A stretch of DNA of 31,464 nt, taken from positions 2,602 through 34,065 of the forward strand of contig DJNI01000077.1 in NCBI GenBank assembly GCA_002436765.1, in the 5' to 3' direction. Source of the stretch: Clostridiales bacterium UBA6468. Lineage in GTDB: Bacteria > Bacillota > Clostridia > Oscillospirales > Oscillospiraceae. The notes below the pieces were generated by a model. The model searched no databases, was not told where the DNA came from, and saw only the letters and a list, made by a program, of their open reading frames with translations. Position numbers and translations under genes: made by a program. Below, piece after piece: positions 7,929 to 16,474 of the stretch (positions are counted from its first letter, which is position 1; each line of letters starts with the position of its first letter).

Positions 7929-8836
7929 CAGCGCTCTAATGGGTGACCCCGGAAATAATCGGGCGCCGCCATGCGCTTGCCGCCCTCGGCTTGCAGAGAA
8001 ATAACTTCCACCGCGCCCTCGCCGCAGGCGATGCGCAGTCCGGTCTTCGTCAGACCCAAAATTTCGCCGGGCTTGCCGCTGCCCTCCACCACTCGGGTTT
8101 CGTGGACTTTGAAGGTCTTGCCCTGCAGCTCCATGGTCGCCACCGGCCAGGGGTGCAGCCCCCGGACGTGGTTATGCACCTGCTGCGCCGTCTTCGTCCA
8201 GTCGATGGGGCACATGGACTTGTCCAGCATGGGAGCATAGCTGACCCCCGATTCATCCTGAGGCGTGGCAGGCACCTTTCCGCTTTCAAACCGGGTCAGG
8301 GTCTTGCTCAGCAGCTCCGCCCCCAGCGCCGCCAAATGATCCAGCAGCTCCCCCGCCGTTTCGTTTTCGCCGATGGGGGTCTTGGATACGTCAATGATGT
8401 CCCCGGCGTCCATCTCCCGGCTCAGATACATGGCGGTAACGCCGGTCTCCGTCAGGCCGTCCAGCACCGCCCACTGATAGGGGGCGGAACCGCGGTATTT
8501 GGGCAGCAGGCTGGCGTGGATGTTGATGCAGCCGTATTTCGGCACGTCCAGCACCTTCTGGGGCAGGATGCGCCCGTAGGCTACCACGGCGCAGATGTCC
8601 GGCTGCAAGGCGCGAAGCTGCTCCACCGAAGCATCCTCCCGGAAATTTTCCGGCTGAAACACGGGGATTCCGGCGGCCACGGCCACCGCCTTCACCGGGG
8701 ACGCCACCAGCTTCATCCCCCGCCCCTTGGGACGGTCGGGCTGGGTGTAGACGCCCACCACGTCGAAGCCGTCGGCCAGTATTTTTTTCAGGCAGGTCGC
8801 CGCAATGTCCGGCGTACCCATAAACACAACGCGCAA
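7928..8836 (-). CDS. fmt: Methionyl-tRNA formyltransferase
   Basis: Transfers a formyl group from 10-formyl-THF to initiator Met-tRNA. Seen are the N-terminal MGTPDIA, the folate-binding HASLLPKYRGSAPYQWA and a C-terminal tRNA-binding OB-like domain (about 205-302). It has 302 residues, slightly shorter than the usual 310-315. The start appears to be TTG at 8836, preceded by a GGGGGAAGG site 3-8 bases away; the next in-frame ATG would delete part of the first beta strand. It is directly downstream of def (14 bases), the enzyme that removes the same formyl group, a classic pairing. Confidence 0.97.
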   Translation of the reverse strand: MRVVFMGTPDIAATCLKKILADGFDVVGVYTQPDRPKGRGMKLVASPVKAVAVAAGIPVFQPENFREDASVEQLRALQPDICAVVAYGRILPQKVLDVPKYGCINIHASLLPKYRGSAPYQWAVLDGLTETGVTAMYLSREMDAGDIIDVSKTPIGENETAGELLDHLAALGAELLSKTLTRFESGKVPATPQDESGVSYAPMLDKSMCPIDWTKTAQQVHNHVRGLHPWPVATMELQGKTFKVHETRVVEGSGKPGEILGLTKTGLRIACGEGAVEVISLQAEGGKRMAAPDYFRGHPLER

Positions 8837-8850
8837 GGCCCTTCCCCCTC

Positions 8851-9324
8851 TTATTCTTCCTGCTCCAATTCTTCCTCCGTCAGGAACCGCTCCATGACCT
8901 CGGTGTAGACGATGCCGTCCAGATGATCCAGCTCATGGCAGAAGCACCGGGCGACCAGCTCCTCCCCCTCGGCCTCGAACCACTTGCCGTTTCTGTCCTG
9001 GGCGCGAACCTTGGCATAGTTGGGGCGCTTCACCAGGCCGTATTTGCCCGGAACGCTAAGGCACCCCTCCGCGCCGCACTGCTCACCGCTGGTCTCCACC
9101 AGCTCCGGATTCACCAGCTCCAGAATTTCATCGCCGGTGTCCACGATCACCACCCGGCGCAGAATGCCCACCTGGGGCGCAGCCAGTCCCACACCGTTGG
9201 ATTCGGCCAGGGTGTCGGTCATGTCGTTCAGCAGCTTGTGCAGCCGCCAGTCGAATTTCTCCACCGGACGGCATACCTTGTGCAGCGCCGGGTCTTTGTA
9301 TGTCAGAATTTTGCGCAGTCCCAT
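8851..9324 (-). CDS. def: Peptide deformylase
   Basis: Metallo-hydrolase that removes the formyl group from nascent proteins. All three family motifs are present: GVGLAAPQVG (motif 1), EGCLSVPG with the metal-binding Cys (motif 2) and the HELDHLDG metal/catalytic site (motif 3). It has 157 residues and an acidic C-terminal tail, as in the shorter type 1-like deformylases. The ATG at 9324 follows a GAGG site. It is placed between priA (39 bases) and fmt (14 bases), as in many Firmicutes. Confidence 0.97.
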   Translation of the reverse strand: MGLRKILTYKDPALHKVCRPVEKFDWRLHKLLNDMTDTLAESNGVGLAAPQVGILRRVVIVDTGDEILELVNPELVETSGEQCGAEGCLSVPGKYGLVKRPNYAKVRAQDRNGKWFEAEGEELVARCFCHELDHLDGIVYTEVMERFLTEEELEQEE

Positions 9325-9363
9325 GATGTTACCTCGTTTCTCTTATGGTAAGCGGCTTGCCGG

Positions 9364-11808
9364 TCAGTCGAACCCGTTTACGTCGATGTAGGCGCTGACG
9401 CCCCGGTTGGCCTTGTCCTTCCCGAACTCCCGGAGAAGATAGGAAAGCAGCTGGCGCATCGTCCGGGTCAGGCGGCAGCGCAGGGTCAGCCGGTAGCGGA
9501 AATGGTAGTTGACCTTCGGCACGGCGCAGGGCGCAGGCCCCAGCACCGTGCAGCGCTCCTGCCGGTAGCTTTCCTGCCGCAGGCACGCGATCAGGCTGTC
9601 CCGGAATTTTGCCGTGCCCCGGAGCACCGCCGTCTCCTCCCGCCCCGTCACCACCACGGCGGCAAGGTCGCCGAAGGGCGGCGCGTTCTGCACCCGGCGC
9701 AGCTGGATCTCCAGATCGTAAAATCCGTCGTAATCCTGCTCCGCCGCGTAACGGATGACCTGATGGTCGGGCACCATCGTCTGAATGATGGCCTTTCCGG
9801 GGCTGTCCCCCCGGCCGGCTCTGCCCACCACCTGGGTGAGCATGTTGAAGGTGGTCTCCCCCGCCAGATACCCGCCGGTGTACAGGCTCAGGTCGGCGTC
9901 CAGCACGCCCACCAGCGTGACATTGGGGAGATTCAATCCCTTGGCCACCATCTGGGTGCCAAGAAGCACCGGAACATTCTCCTTTTGGAAGTGTTCCAGA
10001 ATTTTTTCATGTGTATTCACGGCGCTTACCGTGTCGGCATCCATCCGGTCGGTCTCCATGTCCGGGAAGAGAAGCTCCAGCTCCTCCTGCACCTTCTGGG
10101 TGCCGGTGCCGATGGCTTTCAGGGGGCCGCCGCACGCCGGGCAGCGCTCCGGCACCGGCTGGGAAAAGCCGCAGTAGTGGCACATCAGCCGGTTGTTGGC
10201 GCTGTGGTAGGTCAGGCGGACGCTGCACCGGGGACATTCCGGCGCTTTCCGGCAGTCCACGCACACCAGCGCCCGGCTGTTGCCCCGGCGGTTGAGCAGC
10301 AGAATCGTCTGCTTTCCCGCATCCCGGTTGTCGGACAGCGCTTCCCGCAGGGGGATGCTCAGGGAAAGGTCGTTTCCCAGCTTCAGCTCCTCCCGCATGT
10401 CCACGATGTCCACGGTGGGCAGCTTCCGTCCGCCGTAACGTTCCGCCATAGTGTACAGGCGGTAAGCGCCGGTCTTCGCCCGGTACATGCTCTCCACGGA
10501 GGGCGTGGCGGAACCCAGCAGCACCAGCGCATTTTCCTTCGCGCCCCGCCAGATGGCCACCTCACGGGCACTGTAGCGGGGGGAATTTTCGGATCTGTAG
10601 GAATGCTCCTGTTCCTCGTCCAGAATGATCAGGCCGGGGGCGCAGGGGGCAAACACCGCCGAGCGGGTCCCAACGACCACTTTCGCCTCGCCGCTTCGGA
10701 CGCGCTTCCACTGGTCGTACCGTTCCCCCGCCCCAAGACTGCTGTGCAGCACCGCCACCTTGTCGCCAAAATAGGCTGTCATCAGCCCCAGCAGCTGGGG
10801 CGTCAGGGCGATTTCCGGTACCAGAAGCAGGGCGCTTCTGCCCGCTTCCAGACAGGCTTGGATGAGGCTAATATAGACGGAGGTTTTCCCGGAGCCGGTC
10901 ACGCCCCGCAGGAGCGCGACGCCCGGATTTTCCTGCGCCATTTGCTCCGCAAGCCCCTCAAAGCAGCGCTGCTGGTCGGGGCTGAGCACCAGCGGCCCGT
11001 TTAAGCTTACCGGGCGGATCTCCCGGCAGCGAAGCACCGGCCGCTCGGTCAGCGTCAGGTATCCCAGCTTTTCCAGCCGGTTCACCGTCGCCGTGGATGC
11101 GCCGGTAAAATAGCACAGCTCCTTTACCGACACGCTGCCAACGCCGCACATCAGCTCCAGCACATTTTTCTGCATAGCGGCGGATTTTGGGCGGTGGGAG
11201 GCGTACTCCATGGCTTCCTCGGCGGAAACCGCCAGAGAAGCGATCTTCTCCGTCCTGTCATTGGTGCGGCGCAGAAACTCCGTCTCGGCGGATATCCACT
11301 TTTTCCGCGCAAGATAAGAAATCACGCCGGCAAGCGCTTCCTCGTCGGGGATCAAGGTGCGCAGAGCGGATTCCTCCGCCTGACCGCCCAGGTTTTCCAG
11401 CAGTGCCAGTACCTCCGCCGCGCCGTCCTTGCGGATGGTCTTTTCCTTCCAGGAGCGGTCGCCGGTGAGGGAGATCCGTTCCCGCGCCTGAAACCACAGT
11501 CCCGCCGGGAGCATGACCCGGAGGCATTCATAGAAGGTGCAGAAATACCGCTCCCGCAAAAACGCCGCCAGCCGCAGCTGATGCTCCGACAGAATCGGCG
11601 CCTCGTCCAGGCACCGCTCCACGGCCTTCAGCTTTTCTTCATTTCCCGTCTCCACGGTGAGAACCACGCCCTCGGTGCGCTTGTTGGCGCGGCCGAAGGG
11701 CAGCTGTACCCGCTGACCGGGCTGCAAGTTCATTCCCTCGGGGATCTTGTAGGAATAGGGTTTGTCAATGGCATAGGTCGCGGCGGAAACCGCGATTTTC
11801 GCAATCAT
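9364..11808 (-). CDS. priA: Primosomal protein N' (replication restart helicase)
   Basis: Superfamily 2 DNA helicase that reloads the replisome at stalled forks. The N-terminal DNA-binding domain is followed by Walker A (GVTGSGKTS) and a Walker B segment reading DEEQEHSY. A zinc-binding block has paired cysteines (CVDCRKAPECPRCS, then MCHYCGF and CPACGG). Helicase motifs GTQMVAKGLNLPNVT and QVVGRAGRGDSPG complete it. It has 814 residues, normal. The Walker B box has Gln where most PriA proteins have His. It is preceded by a 64-base gap that holds a strong hairpin, in the place where coaBC is found in Bacillus. Confidence 0.97.
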   Translation of the reverse strand: MIAKIAVSAATYAIDKPYSYKIPEGMNLQPGQRVQLPFGRANKRTEGVVLTVETGNEEKLKAVERCLDEAPILSEHQLRLAAFLRERYFCTFYECLRVMLPAGLWFQARERISLTGDRSWKEKTIRKDGAAEVLALLENLGGQAEESALRTLIPDEEALAGVISYLARKKWISAETEFLRRTNDRTEKIASLAVSAEEAMEYASHRPKSAAMQKNVLELMCGVGSVSVKELCYFTGASTATVNRLEKLGYLTLTERPVLRCREIRPVSLNGPLVLSPDQQRCFEGLAEQMAQENPGVALLRGVTGSGKTSVYISLIQACLEAGRSALLLVPEIALTPQLLGLMTAYFGDKVAVLHSSLGAGERYDQWKRVRSGEAKVVVGTRSAVFAPCAPGLIILDEEQEHSYRSENSPRYSAREVAIWRGAKENALVLLGSATPSVESMYRAKTGAYRLYTMAERYGGRKLPTVDIVDMREELKLGNDLSLSIPLREALSDNRDAGKQTILLLNRRGNSRALVCVDCRKAPECPRCSVRLTYHSANNRLMCHYCGFSQPVPERCPACGGPLKAIGTGTQKVQEELELLFPDMETDRMDADTVSAVNTHEKILEHFQKENVPVLLGTQMVAKGLNLPNVTLVGVLDADLSLYTGGYLAGETTFNMLTQVVGRAGRGDSPGKAIIQTMVPDHQVIRYAAEQDYDGFYDLEIQLRRVQNAPPFGDLAAVVVTGREETAVLRGTAKFRDSLIACLRQESYRQERCTVLGPAPCAVPKVNYHFRYRLTLRCRLTRTMRQLLSYLLREFGKDKANRGVSAYIDVNGFD

Positions 11809-11838
11809 CCTTCAAACCCCCATCCTTTCAGGCTCCTA

Positions 11839-11868
11839 TTTCCGGAGGGCGGCATACGCCCCCGGAAA
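11839..11868 (-). other. Hairpin in the rpoZ-priA gap
   Basis: A 12-base-pair inverted repeat with one bulge: TTTCCGG and GGGCG pair with CGCCC and CCGGAAA around a 5-base loop. No T run follows on the minus strand, so it is not a standard terminator. It may be an mRNA processing or stabilising structure, or a relic of the boundary left by loss of coaBC. Confidence 0.55.
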
Positions 11869-11872
11869 AGCA

Positions 11873-12079
11873 TTATTTCATATACTCTTCCTTCACGGTG
11901 GCGGAGAGCTCGCCGTCCGCCACTTCCTCAATGGCCATGGTCACGGGCTTTTCCGGCAGGTCTTCCTGAAAGGCCTCGGCCTCGGCGGCGATCTGACGGG
12001 CGCGGTGCGCCACCAGGTTCACCAGCAGATAACGGCTGTCCACTTTCTTCAGCAGTTCGGCAACAGGGGGGTATAGCAT
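11873..12079 (-). CDS. rpoZ: RNA polymerase omega subunit
   Basis: Small subunit that helps fold and assemble the beta' subunit of RNA polymerase. It has 68 residues. The conserved part is DSRYLLVNLVAHRARQIAAEAE, matching the omega pattern of an aromatic/leucine helix followed by a basic RAR-like segment. The ATG at 12079 (MLYPPVAELLKK) is chosen because GGAGG lies 8 bases upstream; a longer in-frame reading would start inside that site. It is located 23 bases after gmk, the near-universal order. Its C-terminus is acidic and diverged. Confidence 0.93.
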   Translation of the reverse strand: MLYPPVAELLKKVDSRYLLVNLVAHRARQIAAEAEAFQEDLPEKPVTMAIEEVADGELSATVKEEYMK

Positions 12080-12102
12080 AATTTCGTTCCTCCAATACAA
12101 TA

Positions 12103-12660
12103 TCAGTCAGCCAGATTGGCAATGATTGTCAGAATTTCTTCGGCGCAGCGCTTCGCGTCGTCGTTGACCACGGTGTAGTCGTACCAGCTTCGCTGCTCCA
12201 TTTCCCAGGACGCCCGTTCCAGACGGATTTTGATCTGTTCCTCCGAGGTATCCCCCCGGCCGCGGAGACGGCGCTCCAGCTCCTCCCGGGACGGCGGCAT
12301 AATGAAAATGAGAACCGCGTCAGGGGCGGACTGCTTCACCTGCTTCGCGCCCATGGGCTCGATGTCCAGAAGCAGCAGTCCCTGCTCCATTTTCTCCTCC
12401 GCCTGGGCGCGGGGGGTGCCGTAGTAATTGCCCGCATGGGCGTCGTATTCCAGGAACGCGTTCTCCCGGATCATCTCCTCGAAGCGCTCCTTGGTCACGA
12501 AGTAGTAGTGTACCCCGTCGATCTCCCCCGGTCGGGGGGCGCGGGTGGTGACAGAGACGGAGAATCTCAGGTCGTCCCGGCCGTCCATCACCCGCTTCAG
12601 AACGGTGCTTTTCCCCACGCCGGAAGCGCCGGAGAGTACAAACATTTTTCCCTTGCTCAC
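12103..12660 (-). CDS. gmk: Guanylate kinase
   Basis: Phosphorylates GMP to GDP using ATP. The P-loop SGASGVGKST is near the N-terminus, followed by the GMP-binding SVSVTTRAPRPGE and the YYFVTKERFEEMI lid region. It has 185 residues. The start is taken as GTG at 12660, seven bases after AGGAGG and overlapping the remA stop (GTGA); a longer reading upstream would run through remA and lacks family similarity. The arrangement remA-gmk-rpoZ is conserved in Firmicutes. Confidence 0.96.
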   Translation of the reverse strand: MSKGKMFVLSGASGVGKSTVLKRVMDGRDDLRFSVSVTTRAPRPGEIDGVHYYFVTKERFEEMIRENAFLEYDAHAGNYYGTPRAQAEEKMEQGLLLLDIEPMGAKQVKQSAPDAVLIFIMPPSREELERRLRGRGDTSEEQIKIRLERASWEMEQRSWYDYTVVNDDAKRCAEEILTIIANLAD

Positions 12661-12923
12661 GGCTTTTCCTCCTCTGTCTCTTCCTCCGGCCTGTCCATCC
12701 ACCGGGCGGAAAGGGTTTCGGTGGAGATGCCGGAGAGGATCACGTGGTCGGTGTCCATGAGAAGCACGGCCTTTGTCCTGCGCCCGTAGGATGCGTCGAT
12801 GAGCATCCCCCGATCCCGCGCCTCCTGGATCACCCGCTTGATGGGCGCGGAATCCGGCGCGACGATGGCAAGCACCCGCCCCGCGGCGACCATACTGCCG
12901 AAACCGATGTTCACAAGCTTCAT
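12657..12923 (-). CDS. remA: RemA family extracellular-matrix regulator
   Basis: Short DNA-binding protein of the RemA/YlzA (DUF370) family, in Bacillus an activator of biofilm-matrix operons and osmoprotection genes. The N-terminus MKLVNIGFGSMVAAGRVLAI and the middle GMLIDASYGRRTKAVLLMD are the family signature. It has 88 residues with an acidic Glu-rich tail. It is positioned between yicC (9 bases) and gmk (4-base overlap), exactly as in Bacillus. Whether it controls matrix genes here is unknown; many Clostridia carry the protein without the Bacillus targets. Confidence 0.95.
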   Translation of the reverse strand: MKLVNIGFGSMVAAGRVLAIVAPDSAPIKRVIQEARDRGMLIDASYGRRTKAVLLMDTDHVILSGISTETLSARWMDRPEEETEEEKP

Positions 12924-12932
12924 AGCCGCTCC

Positions 12933-13817
12933 TTACTCGATGTTCTGGGTCTGCTCCCGGATCTTTTCCAGCTCGGCCTTGATCTCCACCACGATCCGCG
13001 CCAGGCGCACGTCGGTACACTTGGAGCCGATGGTGTTGGCCTCCCGGTTCATCTCCTGAAGCAGGAAGTCCAGCTTCCGCCCGATGGCGCCGCCGGTGGT
13101 GAGCATGGTGTTCATCTGCTCTAAGTGGCTTCTTAAGCGGACGGTTTCCTCGTCCACCGCCACCTTGTCGGCGAAAATGGCAGCCTCCGTCAAAATGCGG
13201 CTTTCGTCGATGGCGGTGCTCGCCAGAACCTCTTTGATCTTATTTTCCAGACGGGTGCGGTAGTCCGCCACGGTCTGGGCGTTGCCCGCTTCCACCTGGC
13301 TGACGAGAGACAAAATGGTCTGCCCCCGGCTGCGCAGGTCGTTTTCCAGTGCCTTGCCCTCCGCGGTGCGCATGGCGTCGAAGCCTGCCAGCGCCTTGTT
13401 CACGACGCTCAACAGATCCTCCAGCAGCTGCTGCTCGTCCACCTCCGGCTTTTCCACGGTGAACACATCCGGCATCCGGGACAGGAGGGACACGCTGATG
13501 TCCTCTTTCACGTCGTAGTTCGCGGCCATCTGCTTCATGGCGGCAAGATACCCCGCCACCATGGATTCATTCAGCGTGACCTTTCCGTCGTTGGCGCCCT
13601 CGGAGCGGACGGACAGGAACGCGTCCACCTTTCCCCGGGAAATGGTGTTCTTCACCGCCTGCTTCACCGCGTCCTCACCGAAGGACAGGCTGCGGGGCAG
13701 CTTTACGGTGCAGTCCAGATAGCGGTTGTTGACGGAGCGCAGCTCCACCGTAAATTCTCTTCCGTTCACGGTCTCTACGGCGCGGCCGTAGCCGGTCATA
13801 CTCTTAACCAAACGCAT
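12933..13817 (-). CDS. yicC: YicC/YloC family endoribonuclease
   Basis: Member of the YicC family, shown in E. coli and Bacillus to be an RNA endonuclease. The start SMTGYGRA, the middle RSVNNRYLD and the C-terminal metal-site-like SKCTDVRLARIVVEIKAELEKIREQTQNIE match the family. Two starts are possible: ATG at 13817 (three residues before SMTGYG, the usual layout) and ATG at 13832, five codons earlier; neither has a strong ribosome site. It has about 294 residues. It lies immediately downstream of the RseC-like gene and upstream of remA. Confidence 0.92.
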   Translation of the reverse strand: MRLVKSMTGYGRAVETVNGREFTVELRSVNNRYLDCTVKLPRSLSFGEDAVKQAVKNTISRGKVDAFLSVRSEGANDGKVTLNESMVAGYLAAMKQMAANYDVKEDISVSLLSRMPDVFTVEKPEVDEQQLLEDLLSVVNKALAGFDAMRTAEGKALENDLRSRGQTILSLVSQVEAGNAQTVADYRTRLENKIKEVLASTAIDESRILTEAAIFADKVAVDEETVRLRSHLEQMNTMLTTGGAIGRKLDFLLQEMNREANTIGSKCTDVRLARIVVEIKAELEKIREQTQNIE

Positions 13818-13840
13818 TATCCCCTTTTTCATGGCATTTC

Positions 13841-14251
13841 TCAGCTTTTTCTGGCGAAAGCTGTGATCGTATAGTCAATATTGGCTTTTTTCGCCACTTT
13901 GCGGTCGTATACCAGCACCAGAACGATGCCAAGCAGGAATCCAAGCCCCCCGACCGGCGCGCCGAAGCCCCCCAGTCGGAAGCCGATATAATACCCCAGG
14001 AAGAACAGCACCAGCGGCAAAACGTACAGTACCGCCGCCGCCTTCAGCACCGGAGCGGTCCGGGATTCCACCTTTACCAGCTCCCCCGGGCGGGCGCCGA
14101 TGGGATTTTTCGCCGTAAACGTCACCGTTTCCTTCGCCGCGCCGCAGCCGGAGCATTTGTGGCAGTCGCCGGAGCAGGCGCTTTCCCGGATGCGGAACAC
14201 CAGCGCCGTGCCGTCGTCATAAACTTCCTTCACCCGGACGAGCTGTTCCAT
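13841..14251 (-). CDS. RseC/MucC-type membrane protein (SoxR-reducing family)
   Basis: A 136-residue protein with a cysteine cluster near residues 26-36 (CSGDCHKCSGCG) and two membrane helices (about 68-86 and 97-114), the plan of the RseC/MucC family. In proteobacteria such proteins influence SoxR reduction or sigma-E; in Clostridia they often accompany Rnf or cell-envelope genes. It is located 4 bases after cdaR and 8-23 bases before yicC, so it is co-transcribed with c-di-AMP synthesis. The cysteines could bind metal or take part in redox. Function here is not known. Confidence 0.88.
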   Translation of the reverse strand: MEQLVRVKEVYDDGTALVFRIRESACSGDCHKCSGCGAAKETVTFTAKNPIGARPGELVKVESRTAPVLKAAAVLYVLPLVLFFLGYYIGFRLGGFGAPVGGLGFLLGIVLVLVYDRKVAKKANIDYTITAFARKS

Positions 14252-14255
14252 ACCG

Positions 14256-15479
14256 TCATCCCTTTACCGTGGCCGACACGGAGTACGGCCCCATGATCGC
14301 GCCCACCGCCGTGAATTTCTCGCCAAAGGTGATGGAGGCCTTGTAGGTGGCCGTTCCCACCACGGCGTTGGAGAAGTCCACCACGGCCTTGATGTCGTTC
14401 TCCGTCAGCTCACTGATCTGCCCGGTCACGCCCCGCACCCGCACCGTCAGGTTGGCGTTGATGATCTCCGCCTCCATGCCCTCCGGCACATTGACGGCCT
14501 CAAAATTGGCGACAATATATTCTCTGGTGCTCAGTCCGGAGAACTGAACGCTCACCGTGGCCTCGCTCACACCGGTCTGGTTGGTGATGCCGTCTGGCAG
14601 GCTGATGGTGTAGAGCATATTCTGGGATCTTTCCACCGCCCGCAGGTCGATCTCGGCGAGGGTGTAGCTGTCGCCCAGCTCCGCCAGTGCGGCATCGCTG
14701 CCGGTGACCCGGATAGACGCAGGGTTGACCGTTATGGTGGTATTTTCTTCCGTGGCACCGCCGCCGTAGGTGACCTGCGCCACCAGACGCAGCTCCTTGA
14801 TTCTCTGGATCTTCATGTCCAGATGGATTTCTTCCACGTCGGTGGTGATCTCCGCCGCGTCCACGGGGTTGCCCTCCCCGTCGCAGAGGGTATAGCGGTA
14901 GCTTTCGCTGATGGACTCCGACTGATCCGTTAAGTCCACCTCGATCACCGCCTGCTGGATTTTGTCTGCAACGGAGGCGGGGCCGATGATATTCACCGTG
15001 GAATAGTCCAGCTGCACGTTCTCCGTGTCGTACAGATAATCCTCCGACCGGGTGCCCGTGTACTGCACCACCACCGGAATATCCTTCACCCGGCGGTATT
15101 CCACGTCTACATAGAAATCGCTCTGGGACAGCGTCTCAAAGGCGTTCTGCGCCACATTGCCGGGGTAGGAAATGGTATAGCGCAGATTGATCTTCTGCCC
15201 CGGCTCGGTGATGGCGGACAGGTTGGCCTTCACGGTAATATTGTTCTGATTGACCTTGATCAGGTCGCTTCTGGCGCCCGCCAGCCGAAGCGACACCGTA
15301 GAGGAGGATGTGGAGGTACACATCAGCCCCCGCTCGTTCAGGACGCTTTCGCCTTCCAGAACCACCGGGATATTATAGTAGGTCTCCTCGGAATTGGGGC
15401 TGACATAGGTGATGACGTACAGCCAAAGCCCGAAAGCGATGACGATGGACAGCAAAATGGAGCCAAGTCTATTTTTCAT
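14256..15479 (-). CDS. cdaR: CdaA regulatory protein (YbbR-domain)
   Basis: Extracytoplasmic regulator of the diadenylate cyclase. An N-terminal membrane anchor (about residues 7-27, SILLSIVIAFGLWLYVI) is followed by several YbbR-like beta repeats, the last ending near residue 407. The start overlaps the end of cdaA by 11 bases and AAGGAG precedes the ATG at 15479. CdaR binds CdaA and tunes c-di-AMP output in Bacillus, Listeria and Staphylococcus. The gene pair is typical, but glmM, which usually follows, is not present in this window. Confidence 0.95.
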   Translation of the reverse strand: MKNRLGSILLSIVIAFGLWLYVITYVSPNSEETYYNIPVVLEGESVLNERGLMCTSTSSSTVSLRLAGARSDLIKVNQNNITVKANLSAITEPGQKINLRYTISYPGNVAQNAFETLSQSDFYVDVEYRRVKDIPVVVQYTGTRSEDYLYDTENVQLDYSTVNIIGPASVADKIQQAVIEVDLTDQSESISESYRYTLCDGEGNPVDAAEITTDVEEIHLDMKIQRIKELRLVAQVTYGGGATEENTTITVNPASIRVTGSDAALAELGDSYTLAEIDLRAVERSQNMLYTISLPDGITNQTGVSEATVSVQFSGLSTREYIVANFEAVNVPEGMEAEIINANLTVRVRGVTGQISELTENDIKAVVDFSNAVVGTATYKASITFGEKFTAVGAIMGPYSVSATVKG

Positions 15480-16344
15480 TGCCGTCAGTCTCCTTCCTGT
15501 GGGGCAGCAGCTTTTGCTTCAGCCGCAGACTTAAGTCCTGCTTCTCTTCCCCGTCGTCGGCGGGGCACAGTTCATTGTGCAGCAGCTTGTCCAGCGTCTG
15601 GGGGGCAAGGTGGCGCTTGAGCATTCCGCCCACCGCCACGGAAATGGTGCCCGTCTCCTCGGAGACGATTACCACCACCGCGTCGGAAACCTCGCTCATG
15701 CCCACGCCGGCGCGGTGCCGGGTGCCTAAGTCCGCGCTGAGTCGGTTGCTGTCGGACAGGGGCAGCACACACCCGGCGGCGGCGATCCGGCCGTCCCGGA
15801 TGATCATTGCGCCGTCGTGGAGGGGGGAATTTTTGAAGAAAATGTTCCGGATCAGCTGCTCGGAAACCTGGCCGTCGATCTGGGTACCGGTCTTGAAGTA
15901 TTCCTCCAGCCGCTGCTCCCGGGCGAAGACGATCAGCGCACCCACCTTTTCCCGACCCATGACCTCGCAGGCCCGCACGGTCTGGGTAATGACCGCGTCC
16001 ATCTCCTGCTGCACGGGCTTGCTGACGCCGAAGATGCTCGTCAGCTTCACGTTGCCCAAGTGGTCCAGCATCCGCCGCAGCTCCGGCTGGAACAGAATCA
16101 CCAGCGCCAGCAGTCCGATGGACAGAAACTGCTTCATAAAGAAGGCCACGGTATACAGATGCAGCACATCGGTCAGCCACGCAACGATCAGCACCGCGCA
16201 CACAGCCTTGGCGATCCGGGTGGTGCTGGGCGTCTTGATCAGCGGCAGAATTTTATATATCAGAAACGCGACTACGGCGATATCCAGATAGTCCGACCAC
16301 TGCATTCGCTGTATCTGATACAGCAAATTCTGAATGCTCTCCAT
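15469..16344 (-). CDS. cdaA: Diadenylate cyclase (c-di-AMP synthase)
   Basis: Makes cyclic di-AMP from two ATP. Three membrane helices (about residues 18-35, 44-63, 66-85) precede the DisA_N cyclase domain, in which the catalytic DGA (177-179, LHDGAMII) and RHR (209-211, GTRHRAGVG) motifs are intact. The ATG at 16344 gives 291 residues and starts just before the first helix; an upstream in-frame ATG at 16386 lacks a good site. It is the first gene of the 15-gene string, driven by the promoter at 16421-16449. Confidence 0.97.
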   Translation of the reverse strand: MESIQNLLYQIQRMQWSDYLDIAVVAFLIYKILPLIKTPSTTRIAKAVCAVLIVAWLTDVLHLYTVAFFMKQFLSIGLLALVILFQPELRRMLDHLGNVKLTSIFGVSKPVQQEMDAVITQTVRACEVMGREKVGALIVFAREQRLEEYFKTGTQIDGQVSEQLIRNIFFKNSPLHDGAMIIRDGRIAAAGCVLPLSDSNRLSADLGTRHRAGVGMSEVSDAVVVIVSEETGTISVAVGGMLKRHLAPQTLDKLLHNELCPADDGEEKQDLSLRLKQKLLPHRKETDGNEK

Positions 16345-16420
16345 AAACGTTCTTACCCCTTTTATGTCAACTTTTGTATAGCGCATACTCCGCTATCGTA
16401 AATTAGCTAGTATCCTGTCT

Positions 16421-16449
16421 ATTATAGCGAATACCGGCGCCGATGGCAA
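16421..16449 (-). promoter_or_regulatory. Promoter of the cdaA-to-rsgA gene string
   Basis: TTGCCA (16444-16449), 17 bases, then a perfect TATAAT (16421-16426) on the minus strand. It begins only about 25 bases after the stop of the upstream desulfurase-like gene, and no terminator is seen between, so some read-through is possible. Confidence 0.85.
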
Positions 16450-16474
16450 TAGCCAATCTGTAAAAAATTTGCGG

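Noticed and set aside
9502..11004. 500-codon open frame on the plus strand opposite priA
   Set aside because: Antisense shadow of an intact helicase gene; no ribosome site and no domain.
12661..13020. N-terminal extension of guanylate kinase
   Set aside because: The extension reads through remA in another frame; the GTG at 12660 has an AGGAGG site at the correct distance.
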